A DNA stretch of 64,000 nucleotides, taken from contig NC_031500.1 of assembly GCF_000237925.1 (NCBI RefSeq), positions 186,001 to 250,000 of the forward strand, in the 5' to 3' direction. The number at the start of each line of letters is the position of its first letter. Position 1 is the stretch's first letter. A model generated the notes under the pieces. That model saw nothing but the letters and a program-made list of their open reading frames with translations, did not search any database and was not told where the DNA came from. This document shows, one piece after another, positions 55,266 to 64,000 of the stretch. The translations under genes and the position numbers were made by a program. The stretch comes from Schistosoma mansoni (lineage: Eukaryota; Platyhelminthes; Trematoda; Strigeidida; Schistosomatidae).

Positions 55266-58200
55266 CTACGTGCAATATTCGTTAAGATGTTCTGGAAATC
55301 TTACTCGTCTTCCAGAACGCGTTGTTTTAGGTTTATCTATCGACGTTGACGAAGAATCAAGTTGTGTGTCGGCTGTCGTGTAGGGTACTACGAGTGTAGT
55401 AGCTATGTCGTTTGCTTGTACCGAAGGAAATTCGACGTGGCTAGGGTTTCCTTCTAAGTACGCTGCTTTGAGTCGGTCGATACTGATGCTATCGTTCGTA
55501 CCGTTCTTATCGACTACATAGTACTTAGGTTCGCGTTGAAGAACTTTGAAGGGTCCTTCGTATGCTGATTCGAGGGGTCGTCGATGTGAGTCTCGACGAA
55601 CGAAAACGTGTGTACTATGTCGTAATTCGGGTTGAACGAAAACATCAGTTGATTGAGGTCGAGTGTGAGCAGGTTTAACTGAACGCATAGCGTATGTAAG
55701 CCTACTCGTGTAAGAGTTTAGATCCATAATCAATGAAGAAGCTGAAGGATCCACGAATTCTCCTGGGAGTCGGAGTGTCGTTCCGTAAACGAGTTGAGAT
55801 GCCGTGTATCCAATGTCAGCTTTCACTGCATTGCGGATACCTAGCAAGACGAGTGGAAGAGCGTCTGTCCACTGTGAAACGTTTGAAGCTGATAATGAGG
55901 CTTTTAGTTGTCGATGAAAACGTTCTACCAACCCGTTTGCTTGTGGGTGGTAGGCAGTCGTTCGGAAGCGCGTGATTCCTAAAAGTGAGGTTAGACAACG
56001 GAAAAGTCCAGATTCGAACTGGCGTCCGCGGTCTGTAGTGATTGTGGAAGGGCAGCCGAAACTTGCTACCCATCGTTCGACGAAAGCGCGGGCCACGGTT
56101 TCAGCAGTAATGTCCTTAATCGGTACTGCTTCTGGCCATCGAGTAAAACGGTCTACGCATGTTAGGAGATATGAGTATCCGTTCGAGTCGGGTAAGGGTC
56201 CTACCAAATCTAGATGGACGTGGTCGAAACGAGCGTCAGGGGTTTTGAAAGAACCTAAGGGACATTTGTTGTGTCTTACGACCTTAGCTTTCTGACAGCT
56301 AACACAGGAGCGTGCCCACTCCCTCACGTCTTTATTCATGCCAGGCCAGCAAAAGCGTTCGGCTATAAGTTTGACTGTTGCACGAGCACCTGGGTGAGAA
56401 AGATTGTGCAACGTATTGAAGACGTTGCGGCGATAATGTTTTGGTACAATTGGACGATCCCTACCTGTAGATGTGTCACAGAGTAAGGTTTCCTTACCTG
56501 TTCCCATCTGCCTAACACTTAGTTTAAGAGTTGTCGAGGATAACTCATGCTGAAGATCAATGTCTTCTTTTTGAAGCTGAGCGAGTTTAAGAAGGTCGAT
56601 TCCTTGGAAACTGTTCAAGGAGCTAATTCGAGACAAGGCGTCTGCGACTACATTGTTAGCTCCAGAACTGTGTTGTATGTCTGAAGTAAACTGCGAAATG
56701 TAGTCGAGTTGTCGAGACTCTCGCGGTGAGTACTTGTCTGAAGATGAATTTAAAGAGCAGGTAAGAGGTTTGTGATCGGTAAAAAGCGTGAATTCTCTTC
56801 CTTCGATGGAATGTTGAAAATGCCGTACAGCACAATACATAGCTAGGAGTTCCCTACCGAACGTGCTGTACCTAGATTCCGCGTCTAGAAACCGTCTCGA
56901 GAAAAATCCTAGAGGTTGCCACGAGTCGTTAACCCATTGTTGTAAGACTGCTCCGATTGCTGAGTCGGATGCGTCTACTGCGATACTAATGGGCGCTTGA
57001 GTGTCCTGATGAACAAGCAGGGTTGCTTTAGCGATGTGTTCCTTAACTGTGGAGAATGCTTTACGGGCTATGTCGTCTAAACTAATTGATTTCGCATTTC
57101 CACGAAGCTGATCGGTTAACGGTTTCATAAGGGACGCGCATTTAGGTATGAACCGTCTATAGAAACTTACGAGTCCGTTAAAAGTTCGTAAGTGCTTGAT
57201 CGTGGTCGGTTCTGGGTAATCCAGAATGGCCGCCACTTTGCTCCTAAGGGGTTGGATGCCTTGGGCATCAATAGTGTGTCCTAAGAAGTCTAAGGAGTTA
57301 GTCCCGATTTGGCATTTCTGAATGTTGACAGTAATGCCATGCCTTTGGAGTCGATCGAAAACAATGTCCAGATGTTTGAGATGCGATTCTCTGTCCGGAC
57401 TTGCTATTAGACAGTCATCAACATACGCATGTACGAAGTTGAGACCTCGGAAGACATCGTCGATAAACCTTTGGAAGGTTTGAGCCGCATTTCTTAAACC
57501 AAAAGGCATTCGTAGAAATTCGTAAAGACCGAAAGGAGTGATGATGGCGGTTTTAGGAATGTTGTCAGGTGCCATCGGTATTTGGTTATAAGCTTTAACC
57601 AAGTCGATTTTCGAAAAGACAGTTGTACCTTTCAAGGTAGCTGTCAAATCGTGAATATGAGGCAGCGGGTAACGATCGGGAATGGTTTTAGCATTCAGAC
57701 GCCGATAATCACCAGTTGGCCGCCAATCATTGCTGTCCTTTTTAGGGACCATGTGCAATGGGGATGCCCATGGACTATTCGATGGTCGAATTATCCCTAG
57801 GTCCATCATGTGGTCGAATTCGTTTTTAGTTAACCTAAGCTTTTCGGGAGCGAGTCTTCGGGCTTTTGAGAATACAGGTGGTCCTGTAGTCGAGATGTGA
57901 TGTGTAACATTGCTGGTTACACAAGGTAATTTCGATTGCGATTGGTATATCCCGGGGTATTTGTCGAGTACTGATTGGTACAATGGGTCTATGGCGTGCT
58001 TAATCGTGACTGGGGATAACCTGCAACCAGAACAAGGAGTTACGCAAACGGATAACTTAGTGTTTCCGTCTATTAACCATCGTGAGCGTGTGTCGATGAG
58101 TAGATTGTAGTGTTGTAACAGGTCTATACCAATGATTGGCATAGAGACGTCTGCAACAACGAAAATCCAGTGTATGGGTTTGCGTAAACCCACGTTAAGG

Positions 58201-58349
58201 TAGACGTACCTTTTACCGTAAGTAGCGATCGGCTTTCCGTTTGCCGCCTGTAAACTTAAAACAGACTCGCGAAGTCTGTCGTCGGGATTTGCTGGAAGAA
58301 CGCTAACTTCTGCGCCAGTGTCGACGAGGTAGCGAACTTTCGTTGTCAC
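55266..58349 (-). CDS. pol: pol polyprotein of the Gypsy element
   Basis: 1027 codons in one frame. Domain order is protease ([11 protein letters not shown] near residue 10), reverse transcriptase ([19 protein letters not shown] near residue ~320), RNase H ([23 protein letters not shown]), then integrase with an HHCC zinc finger (LSHPGA...CVSCQ) and core ([32 protein letters not shown]). RT before integrase is the Ty3/Gypsy order. No chromodomain is evident. Confidence 0.93.
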   Translation of the reverse strand: MTTKVRYLVDTGAEVSVLPANPDDRLRESVLSLQAANGKPIATYGKRYVYLNVGLRKPIHWIFVVADVSMPIIGIDLLQHYNLLIDTRSRWLIDGNTKLSVCVTPCSGCRLSPVTIKHAIDPLYQSVLDKYPGIYQSQSKLPCVTSNVTHHISTTGPPVFSKARRLAPEKLRLTKNEFDHMMDLGIIRPSNSPWASPLHMVPKKDSNDWRPTGDYRRLNAKTIPDRYPLPHIHDLTATLKGTTVFSKIDLVKAYNQIPMAPDNIPKTAIITPFGLYEFLRMPFGLRNAAQTFQRFIDDVFRGLNFVHAYVDDCLIASPDRESHLKHLDIVFDRLQRHGITVNIQKCQIGTNSLDFLGHTIDAQGIQPLRSKVAAILDYPEPTTIKHLRTFNGLVSFYRRFIPKCASLMKPLTDQLRGNAKSISLDDIARKAFSTVKEHIAKATLLVHQDTQAPISIAVDASDSAIGAVLQQWVNDSWQPLGFFSRRFLDAESRYSTFGRELLAMYCAVRHFQHSIEGREFTLFTDHKPLTCSLNSSSDKYSPRESRQLDYISQFTSDIQHSSGANNVVADALSRISSLNSFQGIDLLKLAQLQKEDIDLQHELSSTTLKLSVRQMGTGKETLLCDTSTGRDRPIVPKHYRRNVFNTLHNLSHPGARATVKLIAERFCWPGMNKDVREWARSCVSCQKAKVVRHNKCPLGSFKTPDARFDHVHLDLVGPLPDSNGYSYLLTCVDRFTRWPEAVPIKDITAETVARAFVERWVASFGCPSTITTDRGRQFESGLFRCLTSLLGITRFRTTAYHPQANGLVERFHRQLKASLSASNVSQWTDALPLVLLGIRNAVKADIGYTASQLVYGTTLRLPGEFVDPSASSLIMDLNSYTSRLTYAMRSVKPAHTRPQSTDVFVQPELRHSTHVFVRRDSHRRPLESAYEGPFKVLQREPKYYVVDKNGTNDSISIDRLKAAYLEGNPSHVEFPSVQANDIATTLVVPYTTADTQLDSSSTSIDKPKTTRSGRRVRFPEHLNEYCT

Positions 58350-58396
58350 ATCTGTGACGTATAACAGACGGCTGTGTTCGCCGGCTACGGTTGCCG

Positions 58397-59230
58397 TTAA
58401 CGCGTGCCGTCTGGGAAGTTTCCCGAACTGTTTTTCGTGTCACTCGATTTTGGGGTCGGATAATCGCAGGGCTTCCTGCAATTTCTAGAGGATTTACCGT
58501 ACTGGTTGTGATACCAGCACCAGTCGGGGTTGTCTGTCTCTCGACCACGAAAGACAGATCTCTTACGTGAAACGATCCTACGTGAGGATTTTGACCGACT
58601 ACGGTCATTACGAACTCTAAGATATCTTGTAAGCGTGTGACATAGTCCGGCCATGTCAGTCGAGGTCGATTGGGGTTTTTCTTTGATAGTAAAAACCTCG
58701 GCCTTAGAAAATTTGGTGATTTCCAAGATTCGATCGGCAGATGCAGCTAGTTCATCTATGGCATTGTTTTGAAATGAAACAAGTACTGCCTGCACCTGTT
58801 GAGGGAGTTTAGACAAGAAAAGTTGTCTAAATAGGCCATCATCGAAAGTTCGTTGGCCAATGACTTCTCTCATTCTAAGCAACATGTCCGTCGCAGAACC
58901 ATGTTGTAAGTCGATATTGTTAAGGAGTTGGTCTAACCGTTGTCGATCAGTTAGGTCTCCGCGTTTTAAAATCGATAGTTTAAGCGTTTCGTAAGGTTCG
59001 GGAACATCACTAGTAAACATACTAGGTGTTACGTACCTGTTAGACCCGCGCGGTAACGCCTTAACTACCGCGAGGAAACGTGTGCGCGAGTCCGTGATTC
59101 CGTGCATGTAAAAATCAGCTTCTGCGTAGCAGAACCAGGACTCGATATTGTCGGGCCAAAATGGCGTTAACTGAATCGAAATAGGGGGAATAGACTTTAA
59201 CTTAAAAACCTTGGGTGAGTGTTCCGTCAT
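58397..59230 (-). CDS. gag: gag protein of the Gypsy element
   Basis: 277 codons. The capsid-like start [20 protein letters not shown] is typical of trematode CsRn1/Boudicca gag. Near residues 238-255 the spacing Cys-His-Cys-Cys (CWYHNQYG...NCRKPC) fits the unusual CHCC gag motif of the clade rather than the common CCHC knuckle. Confidence 0.88.
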   Translation of the reverse strand: MTEHSPKVFKLKSIPPISIQLTPFWPDNIESWFCYAEADFYMHGITDSRTRFLAVVKALPRGSNRYVTPSMFTSDVPEPYETLKLSILKRGDLTDRQRLDQLLNNIDLQHGSATDMLLRMREVIGQRTFDDGLFRQLFLSKLPQQVQAVLVSFQNNAIDELAASADRILEITKFSKAEVFTIKEKPQSTSTDMAGLCHTLTRYLRVRNDRSRSKSSRRIVSRKRSVFRGRETDNPDWCWYHNQYGKSSRNCRKPCDYPTPKSSDTKNSSGNFPDGTR

Positions 59231-59407
59231 AGTAATATAGATGACGAAAAATGTCTAATTAAAATATATCCGGAAAAAAAATTCGCGAAAAAAACAGTAC
59301 ATCACAATATATAAAATTCAAATAAAGAATAACAATAATAATATTCCAAAATGGAACAGACTCACAGTTTATTGACTTGGTGTACCAGATCACGTCGGTC
59401 TCACCAA

Positions 59408-59733
59408 TGACGATGTAACGGATGTTCTAGTTTTACAACTAGCTACCAGTAGCACCTTCTATATTCGATCGTTTCCAGTCAGATAGAAATCAGAAGTCAG
59501 ACGAGAAGAGGCAGGAAAGATATATTTGATTCGTTACCAATATATCGAGGACCTTTTCTATAAGCTGGCTAATGAAACGTAGGAGCTGTGTCCCACGCCG
59601 TGTTGAAACGTGATCTGGTACGGATGCATGACCGAAAGCCTTCAGTTAAACAAGTCCACTTAAACAACATGGTCAGCATCCAATGTTGAACACTTAATGA
59701 GCTATTGATTTTGGGGAATTATTTACAGCTACA
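59408..59733 (-). repeat. 5' LTR of the Gypsy element
   Basis: Direct repeat of 54408-54733. On the minus strand it starts TGTAGCTGTAAATAATT. Confidence 0.95.
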
Positions 59734-59737
59734 GTAT

Positions 59738-60356
59738 ATTTCGATGCCAACTGCATTTATCAGAGCCTTTGGAATCATCGGAAGTAGTAACTGTCACGTC
59801 ATTAGGCGAATGTTGTGTTTCAAATCAATGACAAGAAGAGTGAGGCGAATTAAAGGAGGAAAAGGGTCAAAGAAATGTGGGCAAAAAGATCCCTTTGTAG
59901 TAATGTACTAGTAAATGAAAGCGATCCTGTGAAGTGACATTATTAAAACTTATAACAGCTTCACTTTACGCACTATGTACTAAGCAGCCATTTATAAATA
60001 AATAAATTGGTTTGTAACTGTATACGTGATTGTGATGCCACAATTAGAACCATTCAACTGAAAAGGCTTTTGTCTCATCAAATGAAACAAATATGGATAG
60101 AGCATCTAGGCTAACTTTCATTGTTCTGGATGAATCCCATTTAACGTGGCTTTCATGGCTTCGGAAATTAGCTTAAATTTCTTTTGTTTGAGGAGCTCCC
60201 AGACTTTTTTCTTCCCCATACCACAGCAGGAGTAAGCTGCTTTTAGATCTAGGACTTAGTCCAATTTAATTGTTTAACATCAAGACTCCAAGTAAGCAGC
60301 CCCAGGAATAGTTATAGCATTATGGATAGCTATTGAAAAAAGTTTCCAAGAACGTA
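59738..60356. other. No gene seen
   Basis: Unique-looking spacer between the Gypsy element and the inverted LTR pair. Confidence 0.45.
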
Positions 60357-60683
60357 TCGTAGCAGTGAACAGGTCTTCAAAATACATAGTTCCGTAAGTC
60401 TTCGATATTTGTTTCTGACCTCATTAGGTTTTATGGACTCACCTAGCTGAAGGCTCTCAGTCACTCATACACATCAGATCACGAGTGGGTACGTCATGCC
60501 AAACATCTCCTACAACCGCTACTCAGCTTACATTATTCACTTCTCGACATATCGATATTCCACCAAATATATCCTCGAACATCTTTATTTCCGACTTCTG
60601 ATTTGACTGGGTTGGCATTATTAAATTACAAAGACGTTATGTGTAAAGAGGTTGTCTAATTCTGAATACCTTTGGCATATTTA
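60357..60683 (+). repeat. Old LTR, copy c
   Basis: Related to the LTRs at 5941 and 6884 but more diverged. Its closest relative in the window is the inverted copy at 62905-63231. Fossil. Confidence 0.75.
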
Positions 60684-62339
60684 GTATCTTGTGCTTTAAT
60701 AATGATATCCACCAGTGTTACTGAAATATGTAAGTGAGATTGATCTGAAGTAACTAGTTTTCCATGACTGAGATTGGACATTATGTACAGAAACCCTTTT
60801 TATGAAATCGGATCCGGGATTCATTTTGCTTCAATGATGAATCAGCGTTCTAAACAATATTCTGCTAGACAACTTACCAGGGTAATAGGCTACAATTTCA
60901 GGCTTTAGAATATCATTTCAAAGGTTTCCATTGGTCTTCAGAGACGTGGATGAATTGTAACTCTTCGAATTCTGTTTCCCTAATATTTATCGACCAAAGC
61001 CATTTTTAAAGCAGTGTGAATCTTTAATTAGTGAGTTACTACGTGTTGTTTTTTAATTCAATAATAAATTCCGTTTATTTCAACGATGACTAAGAGACTA
61101 ACAGATGCTCATTTGAAACATTAAAGTGGTCCTGTAAAATTCTTGTAAAAAACTCCACTTTCTTAATGATACTTCAGAAATTGTGCACATTTACCTAAGA
61201 TACTTATTATTAATCACTTTCTACATAATAGTCTATAATCAACAAATAGTCACATCCTTCCACTCATAATTTGATCATGACATAAAGCCAAGTTCTGCAA
61301 GCTAATAGGGATCGCAGTTAGTTTATTACCACATCTGGTAACGAATGAAGGCCCTTACACGTACATATCAATAAGTGACATGACAATTTTTTTACAGTAT
61401 GGTTTTTTTGGATGTAGAATGGAAGTTCTTCAAGTCTAACAAAGGTCCTAATGACTTTCATCATGATGCAGAAAAGATTTTGTATCTCTTACACATGAGT
61501 TATATTTAGTGGTTTCAGAAACTTCTAGTAAATTTTATTTAAAAATTATACTGGCGTGGGAACTAACTAGATGATAAAAACAATGACACTTTTTTCAATA
61601 GTATAACGTTGAAATAATATTCGTATTACAATTATCCTCAGAGTGTATTTCAGTAATATTACGGAGTTATGATGAATTAATGGAGTATGATAATCGTATA
61701 GCACATGAATTATCAATGACAACAAATATAGAAATATAGATTACCACCTTATGATTACTTGGTCAAGATTTACATTTTACATAAATCTAAAACTTTTAGA
61801 TATTTTCGTGTCACTCAACATGTGCAAAGTCAGGACTGGAAAATACTTGTCGATTGAACAGACGAGTTGAATAATGTCCTTATACGAAGTAACTGAAAGA
61901 AAAATAATATAGTAAATTCAAAATTTTCTAAATGGAAACCCACAGTCAATAAATGGAAGGATGTGAAATTTACGCACCAACGATAGTGACCGATAATAAG
62001 ATACGAAAGCCAGCAAACCTGAGTAGTTACTTCACAGTTTGTTGGTCTGTTGTTATACAGTAAACACTTACTCAAGAAGCATTTAATACTAATAAGATCC
62101 AAACACAATCGAAATTATACTTATGACCTATTAACCATTTTTACTTGTCTAATTAATTGAAATATTTGTGGCATTTGTAAAAACTAGTGATTCATTTGTA
62201 CTTGATTGCCCGCTGATTACGAATTCCAAATATAGTACATTCATTTATACTCATCTAATTCTGCCTGCTTTAAATAACACTGTTTCGGTAATTCTTTGTT
62301 GGTACATCCTAGTAATCACATCAACATCGTGTTGGAGCT
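60684..62339. other. Region between inverted LTRs, mostly unrecognised
   Basis: AT-rich with no clear pol remains. A short exon-like frame near 61640-61728 was considered and left out. Confidence 0.4.
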
Positions 62340-62898
62340 TGTGATGGAAATTTTCACAAAATGGTTCGTTAGAACGATCGAAAGGTTGGAAAATCTATCC
62401 CCAAGTCGCAAAACAAGCAGCCATGTGTAATTTTGGTGATCAACTACATGTGCAGATGCGTGATCAGTTAATTTCTGAGGTAAATATTCCAAATTTAGAA
62501 AAAGAATTAACTAAGAAGCCCAAAGGTTCATTCCAAGAAATGAACACAGCATGTGTTATTTATAAGACTTGATTTTCAGTTGGTGAACATTTCTCATACG
62601 TTGATTAGTCGTGATGAACTACATTCTTATTGTCACCCAAGCCCGCGTTTGGTAAGTAATGGTTCCTATTCTCGCGGGAATAAAAGTAGTTTACCAAAGA
62701 ATTGCAAAGCAGATCACAGTGCAGAGCAGAGTTCGGCAAATGTCTATCATGTGGTACGTTTCACTCGGATGGTTCATGTATCTTTTGTCATGACAAATGC
62801 TTTAAGTATGGTAAAATGAAACACATCAAACCGGTCTGCAAAGTTACTGTTCGTTTTTCCACTAGTGGCGGTCAACCATGTGGTTTAAATTTTATTTG
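62340..62898 (+). mobile_element. gag-like fragment of an LTR element, broken
   Basis: Pieces of a gag-like protein ending in a zinc-knuckle-like zone (CLSCGTFHSDGSC, then KYGKMKHIKPVC). Several breaks. Its strand is opposite to the LTR that follows at once. Fossil. Confidence 0.65.
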
Positions 62899-62904
62899 AT
62901 TGGA

Positions 62905-63231
62905 TGTAAAGATGCCACAAGTATTCGGAGTTTGACAACACCTTAACCAGTAGCATCTTTCATAATCTAAATGTGCCAACCAAGTCATAAAATAGGTCAG
63001 AAATAAAGATGTTCGAGGATATATTTCGTGGAATATCGATATGTCGAGAAGTGAATAATGTAAGCTGAGTAGCGGTTGTAGGAGATGTTTGGCATGACGT
63101 ACCCACTCGTGATCTGATGTGTATGAGTGACTGAGAGCCTTCAGCTAGGTGAGTCCATAAAACCTAATGAGGTCAGAAACAAATATCGAAGACTTACAGA
63201 GCTACTGATTTTGAGAATTTATTTAGCACCC
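62905..63231 (-). repeat. Old LTR, copy d, inverted to copy c
   Basis: Reverse-complement relative of 60357-60683, directly after the gag-like fragment. Fossil. Confidence 0.75.
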
Positions 63232-63239
63232 CAGGTGCT

Positions 63240-64000
63240 CCTAGTGGTCATTTATCTATATCCAAGATTTTGAAAGATCGAAGCTTAAGTAGTCCCTCAT
63301 TTATTGTGTCATTAGAAAATATCAATCTGATCTTTGAGGACAACGGGTGAATTATGTTCCTCTTTTCATTCAGTGGGACCCAGCCATTGAAATTCGTGTA
63401 TTGCCCGTTCCAGGTCGGTCTGGTGTGCATAGGTCTCTGCAAAAGACCGTCTGACTTTTTCAACCGGACATCAAGAAAATGAAATTACTCGTATGCTTTT
63501 GCTTCCAAAGTGAACCGAATTGAGGGGTGACAATAATTAAAACTATTCAAAAGTTCATTTAGGTCCACATCTTCACAAATAATGAAAGTATCATCCATAT
63601 TTCTCTTGCATAAATGAAGTCTCTCAATTATTGGTCTAGGTAGCGCATTTTCTAGATTGGCCATGAAGCAACCAGCCAAGGGGGGACCCAGTGGTGAACC
63701 CATTGCAACCCCATCTGTCCACAAAAGTCATCACTAAATCTGAATTGCACGTCGAGAGTTCATCGTGTAAGTAGCTCTTTTAGATGATGTTTTTGGATAC
63801 AAGTATCAAGGTTATTATTTTAAATGTAGTTACATAAAAAACATACAGTTTCTGTGAGACGAACATTTGTAAAGAGGGACGTGACATCCAAATAAGATCA
63901 TTTTATTACCGTTCACATTGATATTTCTAAATGAGTGAACAAAGTCGAAGGAATCAAAAGAGTTGTATCCAATGGTGTGATTTTTTAGTGGTTTGCAAAA
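63240..64000 (-). mobile_element. Penelope-like RT, runs off the window
   Basis: Reads on the minus strand: DGVAMGSPLGPPLAGCFMAN (hallmark block), KRNMDDTFIICED (catalytic motif C, DD), HPSIRFTLE, FLDVRLKKSDG and a late RPTWNGQYTNF zone with PLNEKRN, the normal order of Penelope-like RTs. The frame is broken in at least two places. No GIY-YIG endonuclease part is visible; the copy ends at ~63240, where the LTR begins. The 5' part lies outside the window. Confidence 0.85.

Larger units (their letters stand above)
54408..59733 (-). mobile_element. Gypsy LTR retrotransposon, CsRn1/Boudicca type, looks whole
   Basis: 5326 bp, reading on the minus strand, flanked by GTAT target duplicates (54404-54407 and 59734-59737). 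Two 326-bp LTRs (54408-54733, 59408-59733) run TG...CA and differ at about two positions, so it is young. Next to the 5' LTR is a primer-binding region (TTGGTGAGACCGACGTGATC on the minus strand), which fits the tRNA-Trp type used by this clade. A purine-rich tract (GGGGGGAGTGATC) precedes the 3' LTR. Separate gag and pol frames are present; about 530 bp of AT-rich DNA follow pol. Treated as a resident element copy; activity is not claimed. Confidence 0.93.

Noticed and set aside
61580-61728. Exon-like plus frame with SYDELMEYDNRIAHELS and a 41-nt GT-AG stretch
   Set aside because: It lies between two inverted fossil LTRs, has no recognised family and no convincing upstream exon; too uncertain to call.
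62553-62899. Plus frames with cysteine pairs as a host zinc-finger gene
   Set aside because: Cys spacing and context next to an LTR fit a broken gag fragment.
1-64000. Polinton, CRISPR, bacterial operon or rRNA content
   Set aside because: No matching genes, arrays or rRNA were seen anywhere in the window.

Overview
The window looks like a schistosome (blood fluke) genome. It is AT-rich, has tiny 5' introns (33-43 nt), carries copies of the hammerhead-bearing Sm-alpha SINE, and holds a CsRn1/Boudicca-type Gypsy element, RTE-like and CR1-like LINEs and Penelope-like fragments. Species cannot be fixed from the sequence alone. Most of the 64 kb is repeats. My working names: SmA (Sm-alpha SINE), S2 (a second tRNA-like SINE with its own hammerhead), S3 (a ~525-bp non-autonomous element with an AAATAAATAAA tail), LINE A (RTE-like, TAAG-repeat tail), LINE B (second RT family, GACT-repeat tail) and M1 (a small inverted-repeat DNA element).

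Three host genes can be rebuilt exon by exon, with splice phases that all agree. DPH2 (diphthamide biosynthesis) lies on the minus strand at 18734-26861 in five exons, 538 aa. HSBP1 (heat shock factor-binding protein 1) lies on the plus strand at 36137-38625 in three tiny exons, 76 aa; its second intron is a clear U12-type AT-AC intron. UBE2J1-type ER ubiquitin-conjugating enzyme lies on the minus strand at 40717-53512 in eight exons, 601 aa, with active-site Cys91 and a C-terminal membrane anchor. Weaker candidates are a two-exon 60-aa gene (29041-29266, +), a membrane-protein first exon (13085-13265, -) and a possible exon at 28120-28452 (-).

Layout. 0.3-12.9 kb is a repeat field: truncated LINE A/B copies, SmA dimers, S2 copies, two M1 elements, and a ~1.6-kb inverted repeat whose arms hold an S2 and an LTR each. 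12.4-17.2 kb holds S3 in LINE B, a probable gene start, LINE A fragments, an S2 hammerhead pair broken by an assembly gap, and a long LINE B RT. 18.7-26.9 kb is DPH2, whose last intron contains S3 split by LINE B, itself split by another S3. 27-31 kb is low in repeats. 31-36.1 kb is a CR1-like LINE split by a full-length LINE A. HSBP1 starts just after that CR1 remnant. 38.8-40.15 kb holds two S3 copies. 40.7-53.5 kb is UBE2J1, with repeat-filled introns. 54.4-59.7 kb is a young, whole-looking Gypsy element. 60.4-63.2 kb is a broken LTR-related region with two LTRs in inverted orientation, and the window ends in a Penelope-like RT.

The most interesting signals are the S2 family (tRNA-like head joined to a hammerhead), repeated head-to-head inverted copies at the 5' ends of several unrelated retroelements, the AT-AC intron in HSBP1, and the LTR/S2 inverted repeat. 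The two runs of exactly 200 N (1252-1451, 15409-15608) are assembly placeholders.
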